A stretch of 64,000 nucleotides of DNA, from positions 42,513-106,512 of the forward strand of contig NZ_JAEUAT010000022.1 of NCBI RefSeq assembly GCF_019511525.1, given 5' to 3'. This document shows, piece after piece, positions 1 to 7,492 of this stretch; the first letter of the stretch is position 1; each line of letters opens with the position of its first letter. The notes under the pieces were generated by a model. It was not told the DNA's origin and ran no database searches. It was given only the letters and a program-made list of their open reading frames with translations. The translations under genes and the position numbers were made by a program. This DNA is from Rhizobium cauense (GTDB lineage Bacteria; Pseudomonadota; Alphaproteobacteria; Rhizobiales; Rhizobiaceae).

Positions 1-300
1 ACAGGCCTCAAAGGCTGTGCGGCTGGCACACCGAATAGGCGCCAGAGGTCCGTCAAGCGTACGGATGACGTGACCGATGCGAATTTCCGAGGCAGGACGC
101 GATAGCGAATAGCCGCCACCCGGGCCCTTTTTTGACCGCAGGATGCCGACATTTCGGAGTTCTAGAAGGATCGTATCCAGAAATTTCTTCGGAATGTTGT
201 TGCGCGCAGCAACATCGTTGATGAAGGCCGTTTCCCCTGGGTTGAGCCGCGCCAAGTCGACCAGCGCCTTCAACCCATACTTTCCCTTTTTCGTCAGCAT
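1..300 (-). CDS. Rrf2-family transcriptional regulator, partial (C-terminus off the window)
   Basis: The first 100 residues of an Rrf2-type winged-helix regulator; the family is usually 140-160 residues, so about a third lies beyond the left edge. It opens with MLTKKGKYGLKALVDLA, has the helix-turn-helix around NNIPKKFLDTILLEL, and the wing SKKGPGGGYSLSRP that marks the family. Two cysteines fall near the edge (residues 91 and 100, RCAS...FEAC), roughly where Fe-S sensing members carry ligands, but the remaining part is not visible, so cluster binding is only a possibility. AGGGC upstream may be the ribosome site. Its targets cannot be told from context. Confidence 0.85.
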   Translation of the reverse strand, partial: MLTKKGKYGLKALVDLARLNPGETAFINDVAARNNIPKKFLDTILLELRNVGILRSKKGPGGGYSLSRPASEIRIGHVIRTLDGPLAPIRCASRTAFEAC

Positions 301-601
301 TTTTTACTGCCCTGCGGCCCCCCGTACTCCATCCCCATTAAGCAGCAAATAACGCCAAAACCATGAACACACAAGAAATAGCTATTATTTATATAGTTTA
401 TATCCGTGTTCCATTTTTGGCGCTTAATACAGCGGCGAAATAACTTTAACCTCGTTTCAAGCGTTCGCTAAAAATCGGTATGGCGACGCTCGCAAATCTG
501 GAGTCCTTCGAGCAATCGCCGGCCTTCTGGAAATGAGAGCCGATTTCGGCGCCGCGCCGGCGTCGCAATGCCTGGCGATCGATACCTGTTGCTGAGGACT
601 G
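301..601. other. Intergenic region with AT-rich promoter zone of the Rrf2 gene
   Basis: No gene seen. The stretch near 355-430 is much richer in A+T than its surroundings and contains the perfect 10-bp palindrome AATAGCTATT (377-386), bracketed by GAACAC (365-370) and GTGTTC (406-411). It probably holds the leftward promoter, and perhaps an autoregulatory site, of the Rrf2 gene. The part from 430 to 601 shows nothing recognisable. Confidence 0.4.
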
Positions 602-859
602 TCAGTTTATGTTCTGCGACGGCGGCGGTGCCGCGTTTGGGCTGGTCGCTCCCGGCGGAATTCTGGGCGCCGGACTGGTACCGCCGCCCGTCCAGACCCC
701 GAACGCCAATGCGACCATTGCAACGACGAAGGCAACGGCGGCAACCAACGCCCAAACAGATAGCCTTCGCCCTTCACTGGAGAAGGCCCTCTCCTGCGCC
801 TCGTATGCGGTACGCCGATCGGTCGTGTCATCGTCCGATCTGTCATCGCTTGGAGTCAT
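602..859 (-). CDS. Small single-pass membrane protein, unknown function
   Basis: An 85-residue protein with a charged N-terminus (about residues 1-32, many Asp/Arg), one strong transmembrane segment (about 34-55, VWALVAAVAFVVAMVALAF) and a Pro/Ala-rich tail ending in QNIN. The start is supported by an excellent Shine-Dalgarno (GGAGGTG, 6 bases before ATG). Such small one-helix proteins are common in rhizobia; I do not recognise a named family. Its orientation matches the next small gene and nadE, but the gaps do not prove an operon. Confidence 0.6.
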   Translation of the reverse strand: MTPSDDRSDDDTTDRRTAYEAQERAFSSEGRRLSVWALVAAVAFVVAMVALAFGVWTGGGTSPAPRIPPGATSPNAAPPPSQNIN

Positions 860-908
860 CGTGGCACCTCCGACAACGGAACGCTGTCTCGTCCCGCAAG
901 TTCCAGGT

Positions 909-1112
909 TCAGATCAGCGGATCGCGGCCCTGTGCTTCGCCAAGGTTCAGTTCGTGTGCGATGTCCTCGGCATCCTCCCTCGCGAGACCGATGAGATCCC
1001 TGCCATCCGTTGCAGCTGGCAGGGACGTCAGGGTGTCTACGATCATCCATCCGCCACGCGGCTCCTGGTGGACTTCGTAACGGGGGAGATTTTCAGATCG
1101 ACGACGTTTCAT
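909..1112 (-). CDS. Small hypothetical protein of rhizobial type
   Basis: A 67-residue soluble protein with no signal or membrane segment. The middle (YEVHQEPRGGWMIVDTLT) followed by GRDLIGLAREDAEDIAHELN looks like a compact beta-then-helix fold and resembles short uncharacterised proteins seen in rhizobial genomes, as far as I recall. AAGGGA lies about ten bases before the ATG. It sits directly downstream of nadE on the same strand, 36 bp away, and may be co-transcribed. The function is unknown. Confidence 0.6.
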   Translation of the reverse strand: MKRRRSENLPRYEVHQEPRGGWMIVDTLTSLPAATDGRDLIGLAREDAEDIAHELNLGEAQGRDPLI

Positions 1113-1148
1113 CTCAGATCCCTTCCCGGTTTCAAGGCACGCGAATGC

Positions 1149-3200
1149 CTACCCCTTCACATCGGGAACATTCGCCTTCAGTTCCTTAAGCCATATCCTC
1201 GCATTGCCGTCGGACGGTGCCCTCCAGTCGCCGCGCGGGGATAGCGAACCGCCGGACGTCACCTTCGGGCCATTCGGTGATGCGGACCGCTTGAACTGAC
1301 TGATTGTGAAGAACCGGAACAGGAAAACCTCCATCCAGTGCTTGATGACGGGCAGATCAAAGCTGCGGCGCTTGTCGGCAGGGAAATGCGGCGGCCAAAC
1401 GCCCGCCTCGGCATCCTTCCAGGCATTGTAGGCAAGGAAAGCGACTTTGGAAGGGCGAAGGCCGAAGCGCGTCGTGTAGTAGAGTGCAAAGTCATGAAGA
1501 TCGTAGGGACCGATCTTGTCCTCGGTGCTTTGCATGACACCATTCTCATCGGCAGGGACCAGTTCCGGCGAAATCAGCGTGCCTAGAACGCTCTCCAACG
1601 TCGCGTTTGCCTCAGCGCTGAAGTCCCCCGACCGGATTACCCAGCGGATCAGATGCTGGATCAACGTCTTGGGCACCGATGCGTTGACATTGTAGTGGCT
1701 CATCTGATCGCCTACGCCGTAGGTCGACCAGCCCAGGCCTATTTCCGACAGGTCTCCGGTTCCGAGCACCAAAGCGTTCCGCTGGTTTGCCGCGCGGAAG
1801 AGAAAATCAGTGCGCAGGCCGGCCTGAACGTTTTCGAAGGTCGTATCGTAGACCGGCTCGCCGCCAGCAAAGGGATGCTTTAGATCGTTCAGCAACTGCA
1901 ACGCCAAAGGCCGGATGTCCACTTCCTCGGCCGTGACGCCCATACTCCTCATCAGCGCCCAGGCGTTCGATTTGGTGGCGTCGCCGGTCGCAAATCCAGG
2001 CATGGTGAAGCACAGAATATCCGAACGCGGCCAGCCCAGCTGATCGAAGGCGCGCGCAGCAACGAGCAGCGCGTGAGTGGAGTCGAGACCACCCGAAATG
2101 CCGATGCAAAGTCGCTTGATACCGGTCGAGCGTAGCCGTTTCATCAGCCCCTGAACCTGGATGTTGAACGTTTCGTAGCAATCCTGATCGAGGCGGCTTT
2201 CATCGGCCGGCACGAACGGGAACCGCGCAACCTCGCGCTTCAGACCAATGTCGCCCTTTGGCTTCTTGAACTGAAACTCCACCCGCCTGAATTCGCGACC
2301 GGCGGTCAGATTGAGCGTCGCCGCATCGTTGAAAGTGCCGGTCCGCAAGCGCTCGAGCCGCAGTCGTTCGACATCGATATCCGCCACGCACATCTGCGAC
2401 GCCGTCGGGAAACGATCGGTTTCCGCAAGCATGCTGCCGAGCTCATAGATGCAGGCCTGGCCGTCCCAAGCGAGGTCCGTCGTTGATTCGCCGGGGCCCG
2501 CCGCCGAATAAACGTAAGCCGAAAGGCTCCGGGCCGACTGTGCGGAGCAAAGGAGCTTGCGCGTATCCGCCTTGCCGACCGTTATGTTGCTCGCCGAAAG
2601 GTTCGCAAGGATCAACGCCCCCGCCAGCGCACCGAAATCGCTTGGCGGCGCCGGAGCCCAGAGGTCTTCGCAGATCTCGATATGGAAGACGAAATCTTCG
2701 ACATCCTCGGCTGCGAAGATCAGGTCCGTGCCGAAAGGCACTGTCTCGCCGGCGACCCGGATGCTTTCGCCGCGGACACTGCGTCCGGATGCAAACCAGC
2801 GCTTCTCGTAGAACTCGCGATAGTTCGGGAGGTGCATCTTGGGAACGACACCGAGGACGCGACCGGCGTGGATCGCAACGGCGCAGTTGTAGAGCCTGCC
2901 ACCGTTCTGCAGCGGCGCGCCGACGAGAAGCACCGGCGTGAGATCTCGACTTGCCCGGACGATTTCTGCGATCGCACCGTCGACGGCCTTTAGAAGGGCG
3001 TCCTGCCCCAGGAGATCATCGATCGAGTAGCTCGAGATCCCGAGTTCGGGAAACACCATCAGGCCCACACCTTCGGCATGGCCCTTTCGTGCGAGTTCCA
3101 ACGTTGCCTCAGCGTTGAAATCGGGATCACCGATCTCACAATTCGGCGTACAGGCCGCTACGCGAACAAAACCTTGGTCATAAATCGAGTAGAAATTCAC
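1149..3200 (-). CDS. nadE: Glutamine-dependent NAD(+) synthetase
   Basis: Makes NAD from nicotinic acid adenine dinucleotide, ATP and glutamine in the cytoplasm. The N-terminal nitrilase-like glutaminase domain (about 1-270) shows the catalytic triad: Glu in FPELGISSY, Lys in VVPKMHLPNY and Cys in HIEICEDLW. The C-terminal synthetase (about 330-683) has the pyrophosphate-binding P-loop ISGGLDSTHALL. The total of 683 residues fits the long bacterial class. I chose the GTG start because TGGAGG precedes it at the right distance; an ATG ten codons upstream lacks a comparable site. It is divergent from a transhydrogenase-alpha-like gene, another NAD-related protein. Confidence 0.95.
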   Translation of the reverse strand: MNFYSIYDQGFVRVAACTPNCEIGDPDFNAEATLELARKGHAEGVGLMVFPELGISSYSIDDLLGQDALLKAVDGAIAEIVRASRDLTPVLLVGAPLQNGGRLYNCAVAIHAGRVLGVVPKMHLPNYREFYEKRWFASGRSVRGESIRVAGETVPFGTDLIFAAEDVEDFVFHIEICEDLWAPAPPSDFGALAGALILANLSASNITVGKADTRKLLCSAQSARSLSAYVYSAAGPGESTTDLAWDGQACIYELGSMLAETDRFPTASQMCVADIDVERLRLERLRTGTFNDAATLNLTAGREFRRVEFQFKKPKGDIGLKREVARFPFVPADESRLDQDCYETFNIQVQGLMKRLRSTGIKRLCIGISGGLDSTHALLVAARAFDQLGWPRSDILCFTMPGFATGDATKSNAWALMRSMGVTAEEVDIRPLALQLLNDLKHPFAGGEPVYDTTFENVQAGLRTDFLFRAANQRNALVLGTGDLSEIGLGWSTYGVGDQMSHYNVNASVPKTLIQHLIRWVIRSGDFSAEANATLESVLGTLISPELVPADENGVMQSTEDKIGPYDLHDFALYYTTRFGLRPSKVAFLAYNAWKDAEAGVWPPHFPADKRRSFDLPVIKHWMEVFLFRFFTISQFKRSASPNGPKVTSGGSLSPRGDWRAPSDGNARIWLKELKANVPDVKG

Positions 3201-3472
3201 CAATGCCTCCAGAAGACACGCGTCTTGCAATGACCATTACATCCAAACGGCTTTGGGCAAAACCTGAACTCGCACTGCACGCGATCTTATTCGACATCAC
3301 TCATGCAAGCGTCGAACAGTATCCTGCAATATGAATGGCTTATCAGCAGTTGCGGAAAGGAAAAACCCACGAAGCTGCCCAAAATAAAATTACCAGACTG
3401 TCATAAAACTATGGAAGAGACGGCCTATATCGCTCGCGCGCCACTTCGATTTATTCCTTTTCAGAGCGACGA

Positions 3473-4567
3473 ATGTTTAACGCTATCCGCGTCCGTGCAG
3501 GGCTGCTTCGGGAAACCCATCCCGGCGAACGTCGCGTCGCTCTGACGCCCACGGATGTACATCGCCTTTCCAAACGTATGTCGATACATTTCGAGCGGGG
3601 CTGCGGCCTCGGTGCGGGCCACGCAGACGACGCTTACGTCGCCGCCGGCGCCGAGCCTTCCGATTTCGCCGCGATGGTGGCCTCCTCGGACATGTTTCTC
3701 AGCGTACGGCAGCCGACAGACACGCGTGCCTTTCCGGCAAGGTCGGCCCTCTTTTTCCTTGGCTCGAACACAGTGCCAACATCAGGCGCACCGGGCCGGC
3801 AAGCGCCACTTCATCTCGACCTCGGTCGTCTGGCTGGAGTGCAAGGCGTCAAGGGTTCGGATATTCTAGCAAGGCAGGCAGCAATCGTTGGCCATGCTGC
3901 CGTTCTGGAGGCTGCGAGGCAATTCGGCATTTCGCACCCGATGCTTGTGGCGGACGGAAGCTTCGTACGCCCAGTCAGAATGGCGGCATTGGGCGGCGAC
4001 GCAGCCGGCCTTCAGGCTTTGGCCACAGCGCGCCGTCTCGGCGCACTGACGCATGGTTTTGGCTTTGGCAAGGATTGGCAAGAGAAGATCGAGCGACTTG
4101 GCGCCCGGCCTTTCGGTCCAACCGAGGTCTCGATGCCGCTCACCGCTGCTTTCTCGGAGCAAGGCCTAGCCCGGCTTCGCCAGGAGCTTTCCGTTCATTT
4201 ATCGACGATGCAACTGATCATCACCAACGTAGTACTTCCCGACCGATCTGCTCCCACTCTGCTGGACGAGGGCATGCTTTCCCGACTGAGCCCCGGAACC
4301 GTTATCGTCGATCTGGCTGCGGAAAGCGGCGGGAATTGCGTGCTGACGCAGGCCGACGAAACCATCGACATCTTCGGCGTTCGCATCGTCGGTGCCACGA
4401 CGCTCGCAAGTCTCGAAGCTGCAGAGGCGAGCCGGCACTTCAGTGACGGATTGCGAGATCTGCTGGAAGAACTGATCAGTGCGGACGGTGTCCTAAGCCT
4501 TGATCGTCACGCTTCCGCAGCTGCGGCTCTCCTCGACGAGAAGCACATGGAAAGGCGAGTTTCATAA
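3473..4567 (+). CDS. Divergent NAD(P) transhydrogenase alpha / alanine dehydrogenase-like protein
   Basis: A 364-residue protein with the overall plan of the soluble dI domain of proton-translocating transhydrogenase (PntA/PntAA). It has an N-terminal domain with RRVALTPTDVHRL, where the family has ETRVAATPKTVEQL, and a C-terminal part containing PGTVIVDLAAESGGNC, a near-exact family signature. The nucleotide-binding loop normally reading GAGVAGLAA is altered to GGDAAGLQA, so canonical NAD(H) binding is doubtful. No membrane segments and no PntB partner lie nearby. Being divergent from nadE suggests a role in NAD homeostasis or sensing, which is inference. Confidence 0.75.
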   Translation: MFNAIRVRAGLLRETHPGERRVALTPTDVHRLSKRMSIHFERGCGLGAGHADDAYVAAGAEPSDFAAMVASSDMFLSVRQPTDTRAFPARSALFFLGSNTVPTSGAPGRQAPLHLDLGRLAGVQGVKGSDILARQAAIVGHAAVLEAARQFGISHPMLVADGSFVRPVRMAALGGDAAGLQALATARRLGALTHGFGFGKDWQEKIERLGARPFGPTEVSMPLTAAFSEQGLARLRQELSVHLSTMQLIITNVVLPDRSAPTLLDEGMLSRLSPGTVIVDLAAESGGNCVLTQADETIDIFGVRIVGATTLASLEAAEASRHFSDGLRDLLEELISADGVLSLDRHASAAAALLDEKHMERRVS

Positions 4568-4924
4568 CCCTTGGACAGGGCGATTGTAGGTTGGCCGACG
4601 CAGAAATGCTGCAATGCAGCATTCAAGAGCATGTGAGACATGCAGTTATAAAACCATTCTATAACAGATACTTATTGCGCCGCTAGCGTCATGGAGAATT
4701 GTAAGAAAGGCGACAGTTGCCATTGTGCAACACAAAGATTCCGCTTTGCAGCAGAACTTCATTTTGACGGTATCTATTATTGATACATTTAATCGGAAAT
4801 GTAATTTGGCCGCCGCGGGGGTACCGCGTATCCCGCAAGGGCTTGTACGAAACAATTTTGGGTGGGTGGAGCCGGTTTCCCGGCATGTTGACCTATGCCC
4901 AATCGAAAGAAGATTGGACTGACT
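4568..4924. other. Porin upstream region (promoter and long leader)
   Basis: No gene. The part from 4640 to 4800 is AT-rich and holds the probable porin promoter; about 125 bases of transcribed leader follow. The leader contains G-rich runs (GGGTGGGTGGAG near 4860) that could base-pair with other RNA. Long leaders are usual for rhizobial porin genes, but no named RNA regulator is visible. Confidence 0.5.
4764..4793 (+). promoter_or_regulatory. Predicted porin promoter with dyad in the spacer
   Basis: TTGACG (4764-4769) and TTTAAT (4788-4793) form a sigma-70-like pair with an 18-bp spacer. Almost the whole spacer is the inverted repeat GTATC-N7-GATAC (4770-4786), a plausible operator for a repressor or spacer-bending activator. 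The start site has not been mapped. Confidence 0.45.
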
Positions 4925-5956
4925 ATGAACATTAAGATGATCCTCATGAGCTCGGCGGCAGCATTGGCTGCCTTCTCGAGCGCCCAGGCTGCAGACGCCA
5001 TCGTCGCTGCTGAGCCGGAACCAGTTGAATACGTCCGCGTTTGCGACGCTTACGGCAGCGGCTACTTCTACATCCCGGGCACCGAAACCTGCCTGAAGAT
5101 CAGCGGTTACATCCGTTTCCAGGTCAACGCTTCCCCGAACGCTGTAACCGGCGGCGCTTCCACGTCCGGCACGTCCGACTGGGATGCCGTTACCCGCGGT
5201 CAGCTCCAGGTCACGGCCAAGAGCGACACCGAGTACGGTCCGCTGACGGGTGTCATCGTTTTCCAGACCAACGCTGACAACGGCTCCGCCTTCCAGGCCA
5301 AGCTTGACTCGGCTTACATCGACGTCGCAGGCTTCCGCGCCGGTCTGTTCTACAGCTGGTGGGACGATGGTCTCTCGGGCGAAACGGACGACATCGGCAG
5401 CAAGGTTACGCTGCACAACTCCATCCGCTATCAGTACGAGGCCGACAACTTCTACGCCGGTATCAGCGTCGATGAGCTGGAAGATGGCTACTACAGCACC
5501 GGCGAACGTCCGAACAACTTCGGCGTAGCGATCGGCATCGGTGGCAAGGCTGGCGCATTCGGCTACCAGATCACTGCCGGCTACGACGTCGACAACGAGG
5601 AAGGCGCCGTTCGCGCCATGGGTACGGTTGCTATCGGCCCGGGCACCCTCGGCCTCGCAGGTATCTACTCCAGCGCTCCGAACTCCTACTACCAGGCTGC
5701 TGAGTGGGTTGTCGCCGGCGAATACGCGTTCAAGGCTACCGACAAGCTGAAGATCACCCCCGGCTTCCAGTACTACGGCAACTACGGCATCGTCGCTGGC
5801 GACTTCAACGACGACAACGACGCCTGGAAGGTTGGTCTGACGGTTGACTATCAGATCGTCGACAACTTCTACGCCAAGGCGACCGTCAACTACCTCGATC
5901 CGGACACCGGCAACGACGTAACGAGCGGCTTCTTCCGCCTCCAGCGCGCGTTCTAA
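4925..5956 (+). CDS. ropA: Outer membrane porin, RopA/porin_2 family
   Basis: Forms a trimeric beta-barrel channel in the outer membrane. Signal peptide residues 1-22 (MNIKMILMSSAAALAAFSSA, cleavage after AQA), then the rhizobial porin N-terminus EYVRVCDAYGSGYFYIPGTE with the paired cysteines (VCDAYG and ETCLKISGY) seen in this family. The rest alternates short polar and aromatic strands and ends in a terminal Phe (LQRAF), the usual signal for barrel insertion. Length 343 is normal. Codon use is strongly biased (nearly all C- or G-ending optimal codons), as expected of a highly expressed gene. Paralogues (ropA1/ropA2, omp) are common, so the exact symbol is tentative. Confidence 0.9.
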   Translation: MNIKMILMSSAAALAAFSSAQAADAIVAAEPEPVEYVRVCDAYGSGYFYIPGTETCLKISGYIRFQVNASPNAVTGGASTSGTSDWDAVTRGQLQVTAKSDTEYGPLTGVIVFQTNADNGSAFQAKLDSAYIDVAGFRAGLFYSWWDDGLSGETDDIGSKVTLHNSIRYQYEADNFYAGISVDELEDGYYSTGERPNNFGVAIGIGGKAGAFGYQITAGYDVDNEEGAVRAMGTVAIGPGTLGLAGIYSSAPNSYYQAAEWVVAGEYAFKATDKLKITPGFQYYGNYGIVAGDFNDDNDAWKVGLTVDYQIVDNFYAKATVNYLDPDTGNDVTSGFFRLQRAF

Positions 5957-5962
5957 TCAAAT

Positions 5963-6024
5963 GCGGCGCCGCGTTTCCGCCTCTCTCCGTGTTTAATGTC
6001 ACGGGAAGAGGCAACGCGGCGCCT
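5963..6024 (+). terminator. Long GC-rich hairpin after the porin gene
   Basis: GGCGCCGCGTTTCC...CTCTCTCCGTG pairs imperfectly with CACGGGAAGAGGCAACGCGGCGCC across the loop TTTAATGT, seven bases after the porin stop codon. There is no clear T-run, so it may act by protecting the mRNA 3' end as well as by stopping transcription. A second dyad, CTGATC-N12-GATCAG, follows at 6038-6061. Confidence 0.5.
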
Positions 6025-6118
6025 CTATTGAGAGTTTCTGATCAGATTGACCTCCGATCAGTTAGGAGGGGTGGCTCGGGTTCCCTGCCCTGCCGCCCCT
6101 TTCATTTTTGCAATGAGC

Positions 6119-6604
6119 TTATTCGGCCGCGGCGCAAGAGCGCGCGGCATCGACATCGGACCGCCCAGCGGATTTCTGCGCCTCCAGACGGCGCAGCTCC
6201 GCTACACTGTCTTCGATCGTCACTGAGCCGAGCATATCAACGACAGCTTGCTCGGCCCGATCACAAAGATATTCAGAGAGATCGCCAATATTTTCCCCGA
6301 CAAGCCCCTCGTGTGGAATGTCGTGCCGCGTGGCCCAGATTCTCTTGTCACCCGTCACGGCTGCATAAATCTCGCTGAGCAATATCTGGTCGCGTGGCCG
6401 CGCCAGGCTGATCCCGCCCCTGCCTCCCTGCGCGGTTGCGAGAATACCGCTTTCGTTGAGCGGCAGCAGCAGCTTGCGGACAAAGCTGGAGCTGGTATCC
6501 AACCCTTGGGCAAGCGATTGGCTCGTGCTGCGGAGACCGGCCTCTTGGTTGACGGCGACACTGATCACAATCTGTAGGGCGGTCGAAAAGCGCGTGTCTA
6601 TCAT
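6119..6604 (-). CDS. Rrf2-family transcriptional regulator
   Basis: A 161-residue winged-helix regulator. HTH region about 27-60 (STSQSLAQGLDTSSSFVRKLL) with the family wing ATAQGGRGGISLARP at about 60-75. The cysteine cluster of IscR/NsrR is absent; the position often HxCL or HRC in YwnA-like members reads HEGL, and the only cysteines are in EYLCDRA and near the C-terminus. It is therefore probably not an Fe-S protein. I chose the internal ATG because a promoter with a dyad lies just upstream, and a longer start at 6670 would put coding sequence across it. It is convergent with the porin and divergent from a secreted lectin-like gene. Confidence 0.8.
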   Translation of the reverse strand: MIDTRFSTALQIVISVAVNQEAGLRSTSQSLAQGLDTSSSFVRKLLLPLNESGILATAQGGRGGISLARPRDQILLSEIYAAVTGDKRIWATRHDIPHEGLVGENIGDLSEYLCDRAEQAVVDMLGSVTIEDSVAELRRLEAQKSAGRSDVDAARSCAAAE

Positions 6605-6639
6605 GCTGAGCTGAGGCCTTACGTCGGAAGCCGATTGTG

Positions 6640-6670
6640 ACAGATATTTGCGACACAAATCTGTTGTCAA
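6640..6670 (-). promoter_or_regulatory. Predicted promoter and autoregulatory dyad of the Rrf2 gene
   Basis: On the minus strand TTGACA (6670-6665) is followed by the inverted repeat ACAGATTTG-N5-CAAATATCTGT (6664-6640), which covers the spacer and the likely -10 region. Rrf2 proteins often bind such dyads over their own promoter, so repression of itself is the simple reading. Confidence 0.5.
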
Positions 6671-6812
6671 GCACGACCAACCGAGATCACGCCGACTTGA
6701 CCGTGACTCCGGGACGTGCAGAGGAACGCTCCATCACGCGATTTCGATTTTACGCCGAGACGTACCTGCAATAGGCTTCGACCGCTAGAAACTTCAACCA
6801 GGGAGAGACGCC

Positions 6813-7439
6813 ATGAGACGCAGGTTTGCCTATATCGCCGCCGCTTTGGCCTTTTCAGCAGTCGGGGTTCATGCTCAGGACACCGCGATGAGTTTCTTCG
6901 TAACCAGTGTAAATCCCGGCAAGGGTGGTGACCTTGGCGGCCTTACGGGCGCCGATGCCTACTGCAACACGCTTGCGACAGCCGCAGGTTCCACCGGCAA
7001 GACCTGGAAGGCGTATCTGTCCACCGACGCTGAAAATGCAAAGGATCGCATCGGCGCCGGGCCATGGTACAACGCCAAGGGTGAAAAGGTCGCCGACGAC
7101 GTCGCCTCGCTGCATAGCGACAAGAACAATCTGACCAAGCAAACCGCACTCAGCGAAAAAGGCGAGATCATCAGCGGTCGCGGCGATAAGCCGAACCGCC
7201 ACGACATCCTGACCGGCTCGAAAGCCGATGGCACTGCCGCGCCCGAAACATGTGGCAACTGGACGATGAGCGGCGAAGAAGGTGCCGCGATCGTTGGCCA
7301 CAGCGATCGAATGGGCCTGAACGATACTGCGGAAGCCAAGTCGTGGAACTCCTCGCATGCGACACGCGGCGGCTGCACGATCAAGGCCTTCAACGGGACC
7401 GGTGGTGACGGCCTGTTCTACTGCTTCGCATCGAATTGA
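6813..7439 (+). CDS. Secreted lectin-like protein (C-type-lectin/DUF1554-like fold)
   Basis: A 208-residue periplasmic or secreted protein. Signal peptide 1-21 (FAYIAAALAFSAVGVHA). The mature part begins with MSFFVTSVNPGKGGDLGGLTGADAYC, the pattern of small proteins with a C-type-lectin/endostatin-like fold: a GGLxGADAxC block, TWKAYLST, and a C-terminal GGCTIKAFNGTGGDGLFYCF with the last cysteine pair. Two disulfides are likely. GGGAGAG precedes the ATG. It is divergent from the Rrf2 gene, across about 200 bp. The ligand is unknown; a sugar- or peptide-binding role is inference from the fold. Confidence 0.7.
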   Translation: MRRRFAYIAAALAFSAVGVHAQDTAMSFFVTSVNPGKGGDLGGLTGADAYCNTLATAAGSTGKTWKAYLSTDAENAKDRIGAGPWYNAKGEKVADDVASLHSDKNNLTKQTALSEKGEIISGRGDKPNRHDILTGSKADGTAAPETCGNWTMSGEEGAAIVGHSDRMGLNDTAEAKSWNSSHATRGGCTIKAFNGTGGDGLFYCFASN

Positions 7440-7457
7440 TCGACAAGGATCACGTTT

Positions 7458-7492
7458 CGGCGGATCACTGGCTAAAGCCAGCCGATCCGCCG
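7458..7492. terminator. Bidirectional hairpin between convergent genes
   Basis: CGGCGGATC and GATCCGCCG form a perfect 9-bp stem enclosing a second small GGCT/AGCC pairing. It lies between the stop of the lectin-like gene and overlaps the last codons of zntB on the other strand, so it can serve both transcripts. There is no T-run. Confidence 0.45.
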
